Positions 1 to 8,270 of a DNA stretch of 21,207 nucleotides are shown piece by piece. A program made the position numbers and the translations under genes. Numbering within the stretch: position 1 is the stretch's first letter; each line of letters opens with the position of its first letter. The stretch comes from Oxalobacteraceae bacterium UBA5157 (GTDB lineage: Bacteria; Pseudomonadota; Gammaproteobacteria; Burkholderiales; Burkholderiaceae_D). Below the pieces are notes generated by a model, which worked only from the letters and a program-made list of their open reading frames with translations, was not told the origin of the DNA and did not search any database. The DNA is taken from contig DHXL01000358.1 in the NCBI GenBank assembly GCA_002415335.1, positions 1 to 21,207 of the forward strand, in the 5' to 3' direction.

Positions 1-3000
1 GTCACCGACGCGTCGGGACGGATATTGTCCGGCCAAACCGTGCCGGCATTCTGGAATTCGGTGCGCCATGCGCGGCCGCTGACGATCGGCCTTAATTGCG
101 CACTCGGCGCAGCCTTGATGCGGCCGTACGCGGAAGAATTGTCGAAGATCGCCGACACCTATGTCTGCATTTATCCAAACGCCGGCTTGCCGAATCCGAT
201 GAGCGACACCGGCTTCGATGAAACGCCAGACGTCACTTCGTCATTGCTGAAGGACTTCGCGGAGAGCGGTTTCGTCAACATCGCCGGCGGATGCTGCGGC
301 ACCACGCCGCAACACATCAAGGCGATTGCAGATGTCGTCGCGAAGGTCGCGCCCCGCAAGATACCGGAAGTGCCGCAGGTGACGCGATTGGCTGGACTCG
401 AGCCGTTCGTGATCGATGACGATTCGCTATTCGTCAACGTCGGCGAGCGCACCAACGTCACCGGTTCCAAGGCGTTCGCGCGCCTGATCCTCAACGAACA
501 GTATGACGATGCATTGACGGTCGCACGCCAGCAAGTCGAAAACGGCGCCCAAATCATCGACATCAACATGGATGAAGCGATGCTCGATTCGGTCGCGGCC
601 ATGACGCGTTTCCTGAACCTGATTGCATCCGAGCCGGACATCGCGCGAGTGCCGATCATGATCGATTCCAGCAAATGGTCGGTGATCGAGGCGGGCTTGA
701 AATGCGTGCAGGGCAAGGCGATCGTCAACTCGATTTCGATGAAGGAAGGCGAGGAAGAATTCCTGCGCCAGGCGAAGTTGTGCCGCCGTTACGGCGCGGC
801 CGTGATCGTGATGGCGTTCGATGAGCAGGGGCAGGCCGACACCTTCGAACGCAAGACCGAAATCTGTCAGCGCGCCTACAATTTGCTGGTGTCGAAAATC
901 GGCTTCCCGCCGGAAGACATCATCTTCGATCCGAATATTTTCGCGATCGCGACTGGCATCGACGAGCACAATAATTATGCGGTCGATTTCATCAACGCTA
1001 CGCGCTGGATCCGCGACCACCTGCCGCATGCCAAGATCAGCGGCGGCGTGTCCAACGTCAGTTTCAGTTTCCGTGGCAACGACCCGGCGCGCGAGGCGAT
1101 CCACACTGTATTTCTGTACCACGCGATCCAGGCCGGCATGACGATGGGCATTGTCAACGCCGGCATGATGGGTGTGTATGACGACTTGGCGCCGGAGTTG
1201 CGGGAGCGGGTCGAAGACGTCGTGTTGAACCGTCGCCCCGACGCGACCGAGCGCATGATCGAGATCGCCGGCACGCTCAAGGCCGGCGGCAAGAAGGAAG
1301 AGCAGAGTCTCGAATGGCGCGACGGTTCGGTCCAGAAACGGCTGGCGCATGCGCTGGTGCACGGCATCACGCAATGGATCGTGGAAGATACGGAAGAGGC
1401 GCGCCAGGAATTGCTGCATAACGGCGGCCGGCCGATCCATGTGATCGAAGGACCGCTTATGGATGGCATGAACATTGTCGGTGACTTGTTCGGCCAGGGC
1501 AAAATGTTCCTGCCGCAGGTGGTCAAATCGGCGCGCGTGATGAAGCAGGCGGTCGCGCATCTGATTCCGTACATCGAAGAAGAAAAGCGGCGCGAAGAGC
1601 AAAGAACCGGCATCAGCGCCAAGCCGAAAGGCAAGATCGTGATCGCGACCGTCAAGGGCGACGTCCATGACATCGGCAAGAACATCGTGTCGGTGGTCTT
1701 GCAATGCAATAATTTCGAAGTCGTGAACATGGGCGTGATGGTGCCCTGCTCCGAAATTCTGGCGAGAGCGAAATTGGAAAATGCCGACATCGTCGGCTTG
1801 TCCGGCTTGATCACGCCGTCGCTCGAAGAAATGGCGCACGTTGCCAAGGAAATGCAGCGCGACCCGCATTTCCGCATGCTGAAGATTCCACTGATGATCG
1901 GCGGCGCGACCACCAGCCGCGCCCATACCGCGGTCAAGATTGCACACAATTATGACGGTCCGGTGGTCTACGTGCCGGACGCTTCGCGCTCGGTCTCGGT
2001 CGCGCAATCGCTGTTGACGCCGGAGCAGCGCGAGCAATACATCGACGAAATTTCGAAGGATTACGAGCGCATCCGCGAACAGCATGCGAACAAGAAGGCG
2101 ATCCCGATGCTGTCGCTGGCGCAGGCGCGCGCGAACAAGGCCAAGCTGGAATTCACCGGTAAGTTCGCGCCGGTCAAACCGAAATTCATCGGCCGCCGCG
2201 TGTTCAAGAACGTCGATCTGGCGACCATCGCGCAATACATCGACTGGGGACCGTTCTTCCAGACCTGGGACCTGGCCGGGCCATTCCCCGCGATCCTAAA
2301 AGACGAAGTGGTTGGCGAGGCGGCTAGCAAGGTCTTTGAAGAAGGCCAGGCGCTGCTGAAGAAGGTGATCAACGGCCGGTGGCTGACCGCCAATGGCGTG
2401 GTCGCGATCCTGCCCGCCAATAGCATCAATGACGATGACATCGAAATCTACACCGACGAAACCCGCGGCGAAGTCGCGTTCACCTATTACGGCGTGCGCC
2501 AGCAAAGCGTGAAGCCGGTCATCGACGGCGTCGCGCGCCCGAACCAGTGCCTGGCCGATTTCGTCGCGCCAAAATCATCGGGCATCGCCGATTACATCGG
2601 TTTGTTCGCGGTCACGGCCGGCCTGGGCATCGAGCGCTACGAGAAGCGTTTTGAAGATGCGCACGACGATTACTCGTCGATCATGCTGAAGTCGCTGGCC
2701 GACCGCCTGGCCGAGGCGTTTGCCGAGCACTTGCATCAGCGCGTGCGCAAGGATTTGTGGGGCTATGTGCCGGAGGAGACTCTGGAAAACTCGGCGCTGA
2801 TCAAGGAAGAATACACCGGCATCCGCCCCGCGCCCGGCTATCCGGCCTGCCCAGAGCACACGGTCAAGGCCGACATTTTCAGGGTCCTGCAATGCGAGGA
2901 AATCGGCATGAAATTGACCGAATCGTTTGCGATGTACCCGGGTGCCGCGGTATCGGGTTTTTACTTCGCGCATCGTGAATCGAAATATTTCAGCATCGGT

Positions 3001-3093
3001 AAGATCGGCCCCGACCAGGTTGACGACATGGTCAAGCGGCGCGGCGCGTCGAAGGAAGATGTCGAGCGCTGGCTGGCGCCGAATTTGCCTTGA
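1..3093 (+). CDS. metH: Cobalamin-dependent methionine synthase, 3' part (5' end outside window)
   Basis: MetH transfers the methyl group of 5-methyltetrahydrofolate to homocysteine through cobalamin, giving methionine in the cytoplasm. The frame is open from base 1 and the first codons already match the homocysteine-binding domain, so the true start lies upstream; about 220 residues are missing compared with E. coli MetH. Numbering from codon 1, the zinc-ligand cysteines are C33 (GLNC) and C98-C99 (GGCCGTTPQH). The pterin-binding domain follows (NVGERTNVTGS). The cobalamin domain has the DxHxxG signature with the axial histidine at H556 (GDVHDIGKN). The C-terminal reactivation domain carries the SAM-binding RPAPGYPACPEHT motif near residue 942. 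All modules after the truncation are intact over 1030 residues. I see no terminator in the 93 bp to the next gene. Confidence 0.98.
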   Translation, partial: VTDASGRILSGQTVPAFWNSVRHARPLTIGLNCALGAALMRPYAEELSKIADTYVCIYPNAGLPNPMSDTGFDETPDVTSSLLKDFAESGFVNIAGGCCGTTPQHIKAIADVVAKVAPRKIPEVPQVTRLAGLEPFVIDDDSLFVNVGERTNVTGSKAFARLILNEQYDDALTVARQQVENGAQIIDINMDEAMLDSVAAMTRFLNLIASEPDIARVPIMIDSSKWSVIEAGLKCVQGKAIVNSISMKEGEEEFLRQAKLCRRYGAAVIVMAFDEQGQADTFERKTEICQRAYNLLVSKIGFPPEDIIFDPNIFAIATGIDEHNNYAVDFINATRWIRDHLPHAKISGGVSNVSFSFRGNDPAREAIHTVFLYHAIQAGMTMGIVNAGMMGVYDDLAPELRERVEDVVLNRRPDATERMIEIAGTLKAGGKKEEQSLEWRDGSVQKRLAHALVHGITQWIVEDTEEARQELLHNGGRPIHVIEGPLMDGMNIVGDLFGQGKMFLPQVVKSARVMKQAVAHLIPYIEEEKRREEQRTGISAKPKGKIVIATVKGDVHDIGKNIVSVVLQCNNFEVVNMGVMVPCSEILARAKLENADIVGLSGLITPSLEEMAHVAKEMQRDPHFRMLKIPLMIGGATTSRAHTAVKIAHNYDGPVVYVPDASRSVSVAQSLLTPEQREQYIDEISKDYERIREQHANKKAIPMLSLAQARANKAKLEFTGKFAPVKPKFIGRRVFKNVDLATIAQYIDWGPFFQTWDLAGPFPAILKDEVVGEAASKVFEEGQALLKKVINGRWLTANGVVAILPANSINDDDIEIYTDETRGEVAFTYYGVRQQSVKPVIDGVARPNQCLADFVAPKSSGIADYIGLFAVTAGLGIERYEKRFEDAHDDYSSIMLKSLADRLAEAFAEHLHQRVRKDLWGYVPEETLENSALIKEEYTGIRPAPGYPACPEHTVKADIFRVLQCEEIGMKLTESFAMYPGAAVSGFYFAHRESKYFSIGKIGPDQVDDMVKRRGASKEDVERWLAPNLP

Positions 3094-3186
3094 AACCGGC
3101 CGCGGCTATGACCGGACAAACACGATTTGCTGCGCTGCTCGATGCGTGGCGCTTGATGCGGCCGTAGTCGACCTAGGAGATGCAAC

Positions 3187-4152
3187 ATGCACATCGTTAT
3201 TCCCGATGATTATCAAGACGCGGTCCGCCAATTGGATTGCTTCAAGCTGCTATCCGGCCATACGGTCACGGTGCTCCACGACAGCGTCAACGGCATCGAC
3301 GCCCTCGCCGAAAAATTCAAGGATGCCGATTGCCTGGTGCTGACCCGCGAACGGACCAGGATCACGCGCGCGCTGCTCGATCGATTGCCGAAGTTGAAAT
3401 TGATCAGCCAAACCGGCAAGGCGGGCGAACACATCGACCTGCGCGCATGCAGCGAACGAAAGGTGGCTGTAACGGAGGGTGTGGGCTCACCGATCGCGCC
3501 ATCCGAATTGACCTGGGCGTTGATCATGGCCTCGCGTCGCACTCTATGCCGCTCGGTGCAGGACATGAAGCTCGGCCTGTGGCAAACCAATATCGGCGTC
3601 GCGCTGCACGGCCAGACGCTGGGCATCTGGGGCTACGGAAAAATCGGCCGGCTGGTGGCTGGCTACGGGCAGGCCTTCGGCATGAAGGTTCTGGTGTGGG
3701 GCGGTGAAAACTCGCGCAAGGCGGCGCTCGAGCATGGCTACCAGGCGGCCGCTACCCGCGCCGAATTTTTTCACGACGCCGATATCGTATCGCTGCATCT
3801 GCGTCTGCATCCGGACACGCGCGGCATCGTGACACTGGACGATTTGCGCGCGATGAAGGCCTCGGCGTTGCTGGTGAATACCAGTCGTGCGGAACTGATC
3901 GCGGCAGGTGCATTGGAGACGGCGCTGAACGAAGGCAGACCGGGCTTTGCCGCGCTTGACGTCTACGCGGAGGAACCGGTTCTCGACCCGTCATTTCCGT
4001 TACTACGGATGGCGAACGTGCTTTGCACGCCGCATCTGGGCTACGTGGAAAAAAACGGGTATGAATTGTACTTTGGCGCGGCGTTCAAGAACGTCGTCGA
4101 TTTTTGTGCGGGTCGGCCGAAGAACATCGCCAATCCAGACGCGTTGATCTGA
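3187..4152 (+). CDS. D-2-hydroxyacid dehydrogenase family protein
   Basis: This is a 321-residue NAD(P)-dependent D-isomer-specific 2-hydroxyacid dehydrogenase, of the family that includes SerA, D-lactate and glyoxylate reductases. The Rossmann motif GYGKIG is at 149-154. The catalytic residues are R234 (NTSR), E263 (AEEP) and H283 (TPHLGY). There is no C-terminal ACT domain, so it is not a full-length SerA; the physiological substrate cannot be read from the sequence. The start is supported by the Shine-Dalgarno TAGGAGA six bases before the ATG. It lies 93 bp downstream of metH on the same strand and may be co-transcribed. It ends 17 bp from the convergent EAL-HDOD gene, with no obvious terminator between them. 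Confidence 0.93.
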   Translation: MHIVIPDDYQDAVRQLDCFKLLSGHTVTVLHDSVNGIDALAEKFKDADCLVLTRERTRITRALLDRLPKLKLISQTGKAGEHIDLRACSERKVAVTEGVGSPIAPSELTWALIMASRRTLCRSVQDMKLGLWQTNIGVALHGQTLGIWGYGKIGRLVAGYGQAFGMKVLVWGGENSRKAALEHGYQAAATRAEFFHDADIVSLHLRLHPDTRGIVTLDDLRAMKASALLVNTSRAELIAAGALETALNEGRPGFAALDVYAEEPVLDPSFPLLRMANVLCTPHLGYVEKNGYELYFGAAFKNVVDFCAGRPKNIANPDALI

Positions 4153-4169
4153 ATCGGATTACACGGACA

Positions 4170-5462
4170 TCAAGCCACGTTACGGGATACGTCGTTGCTC
4201 CACTCGAAGGCCGTCACTTCCAATTCGAACAGATCGGCGCTGCTCAGGTTTAATTTTTTCAGAGTCGGCATCAGCAGCGGCGCGGCATCCTCGATGCGCT
4301 CCAGATATTCAGCCAGCTTCAGCATATCGCCATAGAAGCCCTTGCGCGACAGTAGCGCGTCGCTGACCCGATCGACCACCGCGATTTGCTCCAGGATTTC
4401 CTTCATGGGCGAGCCGAAAAGCGTATCCATCAGGGACATGATGCCGACCGTGAATGCGGTATCGGCGATACCGCGTTGGCCCGGCCGCAGCTTCTCCGCG
4501 ATCAATTCGAGCAGCTTGCCGCGTGTAGTCGCCAGCGTCAGCAGCGGCGTCATGCGCTGGCCCCTCTTGTCCGGCTCCGCATAGAGCGTGATCCGCAGCC
4601 AGCGCAGCAATTGTTCGCGCCCGAGTATGGTCAGTGCCTGGCTCAGCGAATCGATGTGGCGGCGAACGCCGGCCGCCGGACTATTCACCAGTCGCAGCAG
4701 GTTGATGCCCAGCGAGACGTCATGCTTGATGGCGCGCTCGATCTCGGCGTTGTCGGCGTCCGACGTGATCAGAATCATCAATTGCATCACAGCCATTTGC
4801 GACGGCGACAGCTTCTTCCCGCTCAGGATCAACGGTTTGGCGAAGTAGTACCCCTGAAAATAATCGAATCCGAGATCGAGGCAGAGCTGGAATTGCTCGA
4901 TCGTCTCGACTTTCTCGGCCAGCAGTTTCTTGCCGGCGAGCTTGAACTGCGGCGTCAACTTCAGCAGCGCGGAGAGCGGCATGTCGCGCAGATCAAACTT
5001 GATGATTTCGGCGAAAGGCAGCAATTGCCGAACATCATCTGAATCTGTAATCACATCGTCGAGTGCAAAGCGGAATCCAGCTGAGACCAGTTCGGCGACG
5101 CGCGCCAGGATTTCAGACGTTACGTGCATGGTTTCGATGATTTCCAGCACGATGCGCTCGCGCGGAAGAAAGCGGAAAATGTCGCTCATCAATACTGCGG
5201 CATCAACATTGACGAATCCAAGAACGTCGCCGACGACCTTTTCCAGGCCGAGCTGCGATGCATGCGCGATGACCGAGGCAGTGGCGGACAGGTCGGTAGT
5301 GATATTGGCCGGCCCTACCGCAGCATTGCGAAACAGTAGTTCGTAGGCGAACAGCTGTTGCCGGCAGTCGAGAATAGGCTGTCGCGCCAGAAAGAATTCC
5401 CGCACGCGCAAAACTCTTTGCGCGGAATCGGCCGTCAAGGGAGCGTCCATTGGTTTGCGCAT
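4170..5462 (-). CDS. EAL and HDOD domain protein (YuxH type)
   Basis: This 430-residue cytoplasmic protein has an N-terminal EAL domain (about 20-215) and a C-terminal HDOD domain (about 220-420), the YuxH-type arrangement. HDOD proteins are usually signalling or scaffold proteins, often tied to c-di-GMP or motility. Equivalents of most EAL active-site residues are visible: ELLFR 41-45, N85, E107, D135-D136, K155, the AEKVE motif 182-186 and Q203. However, the loop-6 DFGTGYSS segment is replaced by DDVITDSDD. Published examples with altered loop 6 are often inactive, so I infer a degenerate or binding-only role. Start choice: the first ATG is used; the ribosome-binding site is weak. It lies 74 bp downstream of the amidotransferase gene and is probably in its transcript. 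Confidence 0.93.
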   Translation of the reverse strand: MRKPMDAPLTADSAQRVLRVREFFLARQPILDCRQQLFAYELLFRNAAVGPANITTDLSATASVIAHASQLGLEKVVGDVLGFVNVDAAVLMSDIFRFLPRERIVLEIIETMHVTSEILARVAELVSAGFRFALDDVITDSDDVRQLLPFAEIIKFDLRDMPLSALLKLTPQFKLAGKKLLAEKVETIEQFQLCLDLGFDYFQGYYFAKPLILSGKKLSPSQMAVMQLMILITSDADNAEIERAIKHDVSLGINLLRLVNSPAAGVRRHIDSLSQALTILGREQLLRWLRITLYAEPDKRGQRMTPLLTLATTRGKLLELIAEKLRPGQRGIADTAFTVGIMSLMDTLFGSPMKEILEQIAVVDRVSDALLSRKGFYGDMLKLAEYLERIEDAAPLLMPTLKKLNLSSADLFELEVTAFEWSNDVSRNVA

Positions 5463-5522
5463 CTCACTATGATGAAGCTTAGCTGATATTAGCGCATTTC
5501 AATTGTGATCATGCAACTTGTC

Positions 5523-5534
5523 GTGTTGCAACAC
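5523..5534. repeat. Perfect 12-bp palindrome
   Basis: GTGTTGCAACAC reads identically on both strands. It lies just past the stop codon of the amidotransferase gene and about 60 bp upstream of the EAL-HDOD start. It could be an operator for the downstream gene. It has no loop and no T-run, so it is not a terminator. No known regulator is assigned. Confidence 0.4.
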
Positions 5535-5536
5535 AA

Positions 5537-6316
5537 TCATGGCCTGGCGTGGCCGCTCGGTGCGCCGTCGACGAACAGCTTCAGTTCGCCCGGCTTGAAG
5601 CGGATCCAGGTTTCGTCGATGGTGAGCGGTTCCGTCACAATGATCACGGCACGGTCGGTGGGGTCGGTCACCTGCGAAAAATCGACGCTGATGTCCTCAT
5701 CCGCAAGTTTGGCCTTGGTGAACGGATATTGACGCACGATATAGTACAAATTGGTGGAGCAATGCGCGAACAACGCCGAACCATCGGACAGCAACAGATT
5801 GAAGGGACCGTGGGCACCGATCATTTCGGTTAATTCCTGCAGCGCTGCCTTGAGTTCGATCAGGCACGGCAAATTGTCGCCGAAGCGCTCGCGCAGCTCC
5901 TGCAGAATGTAGCAAAACGCCCATTCGCTATCGGTGGTGCCGACCGGATGGTAAGGGCCATCAAGCGCCGGCGTGAAGTTCTTAAGGTCGCCATTGTGCG
6001 CGAATACCCAGTAGCGTCCCCACAATTCCCGTACGAATGGATGGCAGTTTTCGAGCGCGACGCGGCCTTGCGTGGCGCGCCGGATATGGGCGATGACATT
6101 CTTGGATTTGATGGGTGTGGACTTGATGAGCTCGGCTACCGGCGAGATGCTGGCGGCTTGGTGATCGACGAAATGCCGCACTCCGGCACCTTCAAAAAAC
6201 GCGATGCCCCAGCCATCGTTGTGGGTATCGGTATGGCCGCCGCGGGTGGCGAAACCGGTGAAACTGAATACGATATCAGTAGGGATGTTGCAATTCATCC
6301 CGAGAAGCTGGCACAT
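5537..6316 (-). CDS. yafJ: Class II glutamine amidotransferase, YafJ type
   Basis: This 259-residue protein belongs to the N-terminal-nucleophile glutamine amidotransferase family and matches E. coli YafJ nearly end to end in length and motifs. The nucleophile is Cys2 (MCQLLGMN), exposed when the initiator Met is removed. Glutamine-site motifs are visible: RGGHTDTHNDGWG, AHIRRATQG, the HPF segment, FAHNGDL, and GTTDSEWAF. The family hydrolyses glutamine to glutamate and ammonia and passes the ammonia to a partner, but YafJ-like proteins have no synthase domain and the acceptor is not known from the sequence. The start is fixed by the need for Cys2; no clear Shine-Dalgarno is visible. The EAL-HDOD gene follows 74 bp downstream on the same strand. 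Confidence 0.94.
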   Translation of the reverse strand: MCQLLGMNCNIPTDIVFSFTGFATRGGHTDTHNDGWGIAFFEGAGVRHFVDHQAASISPVAELIKSTPIKSKNVIAHIRRATQGRVALENCHPFVRELWGRYWVFAHNGDLKNFTPALDGPYHPVGTTDSEWAFCYILQELRERFGDNLPCLIELKAALQELTEMIGAHGPFNLLLSDGSALFAHCSTNLYYIVRQYPFTKAKLADEDISVDFSQVTDPTDRAVIIVTEPLTIDETWIRFKPGELKLFVDGAPSGHARP

Positions 6317-6606
6317 AGAGTAAGAAGCGGGGCTGAAAGAAATTTTATCTGCAATTACAGTAGCATGGATGCCTCGCTTTGGGGTCGATAGTGCCGAAAA
6401 TTGGCCTCCGGCTGTCTTGTTCGTGCAAAGAAACGGAAGTACGAGAACGTGCGGCGCACACCCCTCGGAGCGTACGTCGATCGATTCAGATGGATCGGAT
6501 TATGCTAGGAAGAAGCAAGCGCCGGTTTGGGTGCGGGATGTGGCCGACGCATTGACAAACGCGCCAGCGGCGCCCCCTCGTGATGATGAGAGGGCGGCTG
6601 GTCGAC
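6317..6606. other. 290-bp intergenic region
   Basis: It separates yafJ from DUF3567; both read leftward. It must hold the yafJ promoter on the minus strand, and an AT-rich stretch near 6340-6360 (TAAAAT on the minus strand) is a possible -10, but no good -35 is present. The right end has the hairpin reported separately. The short plus-strand reading frame here has no family resemblance and no ribosome-binding site. Confidence 0.5.
6572..6598 (-). terminator. Possible hairpin terminator after DUF3567
   Basis: An inverted repeat pairs GCC-CCCTC (6572-6579) with GAGGG-C-GGC (6590-6598), giving an eight-pair stem with one bulged base. It lies just downstream of the DUF3567 stop. On the minus strand it is followed by GC-rich sequence and only a short TTTGT, so it is a poor match to an intrinsic terminator. 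Confidence 0.3.
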
Positions 6607-6864
6607 TTAGTGGAACACCATCGGTTGACGCATCAGCGCTTCGTACTTGCCAAGAAAATCATCGATATCTTCCTCACTAGGTTCGCTGGCAATCAAGTCT
6701 TCCACGTTCTTGCGAAACACCGCGGCCACTGTCCCACGGATAAAGATTTCGCGCTTGGCTGGCTTATCCATGATCTCGTAGCCGCCGACCCGCAGCGCAT
6801 CCTGGCCATCTTCGGCCACGAATTCAAACACGCTGTACTGCTCGCTGTTATAGATCAGGTTCAT
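6607..6864 (-). CDS. DUF3567 family protein
   Basis: This is an 85-residue protein starting MNLIYNSEQY and containing GGYEIMDKPAKREIFI and FRKNVEDLIASEPSEEDIDDFL. These match the DUF3567 family, a small family common in Burkholderiales with no known function. It has no signal peptide or membrane segment and is acidic near its C-terminus. A longer frame opens upstream at 6969, but the ATG at 6864 is chosen because AAGGAG sits six bases before it and family members begin at this MN(L/M) sequence. It appears to be a single-gene unit with its own promoter in the 234 bp upstream. Confidence 0.88.
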   Translation of the reverse strand: MNLIYNSEQYSVFEFVAEDGQDALRVGGYEIMDKPAKREIFIRGTVAAVFRKNVEDLIASEPSEEDIDDFLGKYEALMRQPMVFH

Positions 6865-7098
6865 GTGCGCTCCTTGTGTTACTGCATTCGTGTTGAAAAT
6901 GGCGTCCGAAGGGTCCGTTTTCAAGTCTGTGCCGGTAATTAAGCGTTCTGAATCAACAATCAAATACAAAAATGGGCGAGAGGTCTTACTCCTTTAACGG
7001 TTGGAATCGGAAAAGGTTGAATCGTTTCCTGTTCAGCACGAAAAGTCGAACGGACAAATTGTCGCCTTGCTATCTCGGAGCGGGGACTTGCGCGGCGC

Positions 7099-7470
7099 TC
7101 ACTCCGTGTCATGGCAGTGCATGACATCCGTCAGTGTCAGCAGAGCATCATAGGGCGGGGCGCTCAAGAAGCCGCGTATCTGGTCTAGGTGCGTGTCATC
7201 GGCAAGACTGATGTACAGGCGAACCGGCGGCCGGCGCAGGATGCGATTGAGGGTTACCCGCAATGTCAGATTGCCGACACAGCATGGACAACCGGGCGCG
7301 ATACGTACGATGCGCAGCGTGTCCTTTGCTCCGAGTCCATCAAGCCGGTTGCTGCCATCAGGCATGCCTTCGAGGATCAGTGCGGTGTTGACCGCGGTGT
7401 CGATGGTCGCCACCAATGCCGCTTCGCGCGCGGCCATGTGCGCTCCGGTCACGAGCGTAACGAGTGTCAT
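7099..7470 (-). CDS. Short CobW/COG0523-like protein with CxCC motif
   Basis: This is a 123-residue protein. The segment IAPGCPCCVGN (CxCC, residues 61-64) followed by LTLRVTLNRILRR resembles the metal-binding loop and following helix of CobW/COG0523 GTPases, and similar short proteins in Burkholderiales are labelled GTPase. The usual N-terminal P-loop GxxGxGKT is not present: the equivalent segment is VTGAHMAAREAA, without the Lys-Ser/Thr. It is also far shorter than a full COG0523 protein (over 300 residues). The ATG overlaps the stop of the response regulator gene as ATGA, with AAAGG just upstream, so translation is probably coupled. It is the last gene of the rsmB operon. Its role is unknown; a metal or redox-linked accessory to the two-component system is only a guess. 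Confidence 0.8.
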   Translation of the reverse strand: MTLVTLVTGAHMAAREAALVATIDTAVNTALILEGMPDGSNRLDGLGAKDTLRIVRIAPGCPCCVGNLTLRVTLNRILRRPPVRLYISLADDTHLDQIRGFLSAPPYDALLTLTDVMHCHDTE

Positions 7471-8186
7471 CCGCCTTTCTTGGAAAGCTTGCCGGGCTCC
7501 ACGCCGAGTTGTTTCAGCTTGCGGTACAGATGCGTGCGTTCCAGTCCGGTTCTTTCGGCAACGCGCGTCATGCTGCCACCCTCGCGCATCAGGTGATGTT
7601 CGAAATAAGCGCGCTCGAACGCATCGCGCGCTTCGCGCAACGGCAAGTCGAACGATAGCGAATACAGATGCGATTCGGCCGGTATCATAGTCAGCGGCGC
7701 GACCGATGAATTGGCCGACGGCATGATTGCAGCCGACATGAAACCACTCTCCGGCGCGATCGATGCGTTGCCGCTTGCAGCTTGCGGCCGCGACTGATAA
7801 GCGGTCGGCCGCGAGCTCTCCTGATTGCGCGACAAGCCTTGTTGGACCGCCTTTAACAGCTTTTGCAGCGAAATCGGTTTTTCCAGGAAATTGAGGGCGC
7901 CGATACGGGTCGCCTCCACTGCGGTATCGATCGTTGCATGGCCTGACATCATAATGACCGGCATCGTCAGCAAGCCATCGCGCTGCCATTCCTTCAACAG
8001 CGTGACGCCATCGGTATCTGGCATCCAAATGTCGAGCAGCACCAGGTCGGGCGTGCTGCCGGCGCGCAATTCACGTGCCTGTTGCGCATTTTCAGCCGTT
8101 GCCACGACATGTCCTTCGTCGCCCAATATCTCCGAGAGCAACTCGCGGATGCCCATTTCGTCATCAACGACTAGGATGTTAGCCAT
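7467..8186 (-). CDS. NtrX-like response regulator lacking the AAA+ domain
   Basis: This is a 239-residue regulator with a receiver domain at 1-120 (acidic pair D8-D9, phosphoacceptor D52 in LLDIWMPD, T/S and K switch residues in MMSGHAT and FLEKPIS). A Ser/Ala/Pro-rich linker leads to a C-terminal Fis-type helix-turn-helix (RVAERTGLERTHLYRKLKQLGV). NtrX proper has a sigma-54-interacting AAA+ domain between these parts; here it is absent, so it cannot open sigma-54 promoters and probably acts with sigma-70. The preferred start is the ATG at 8186 with GGAAGG seven bases upstream; a TTG at 8210 is in frame but less likely. The kinase gene ends 84 bp upstream and is its likely partner. Related betaproteobacterial pairs (Neisseria NtrYX) control respiration. 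Confidence 0.94.
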   Translation of the reverse strand: MANILVVDDEMGIRELLSEILGDEGHVVATAENAQQARELRAGSTPDLVLLDIWMPDTDGVTLLKEWQRDGLLTMPVIMMSGHATIDTAVEATRIGALNFLEKPISLQKLLKAVQQGLSRNQESSRPTAYQSRPQAASGNASIAPESGFMSAAIMPSANSSVAPLTMIPAESHLYSLSFDLPLREARDAFERAYFEHHLMREGGSMTRVAERTGLERTHLYRKLKQLGVEPGKLSKKGG

Positions 8187-8270
8187 CTGCTCGCCTTCCT
8201 CATATATCAATTTTCTCCTATTGTGCGCTTACAGTTCACGGTGAACGGTAGTGCCCGATTGACACGGCAA

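Noticed and set aside
427..2235. 602-residue minus-strand open frame inside metH
   Set aside because: It is antisense to an intact, motif-complete metH, is rich in Arg/His/Asp in the way expected from the complement of a GC-rich gene, and matches no family.
1..3093. metH as a split gene starting at the TTG at 25
   Set aside because: Codons 1-8 already match the homocysteine-binding domain of MetH, so the frame continues upstream of the window.
3094..3186. Terminator between metH and the dehydrogenase gene
   Set aside because: Only a short CCGG-type pairing is present, with no stable stem followed by a T-run.
6369..6680. 103-residue plus-strand frame between yafJ and DUF3567
   Set aside because: No ribosome-binding site or family resemblance, and its end overlaps DUF3567 in antisense.
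7471..8028. N-terminal extension of the CobW-like frame
   Set aside because: This part is simply the response regulator gene read in another frame; the true start is the ATG at 7470 with its own Shine-Dalgarno and ATGA coupling.
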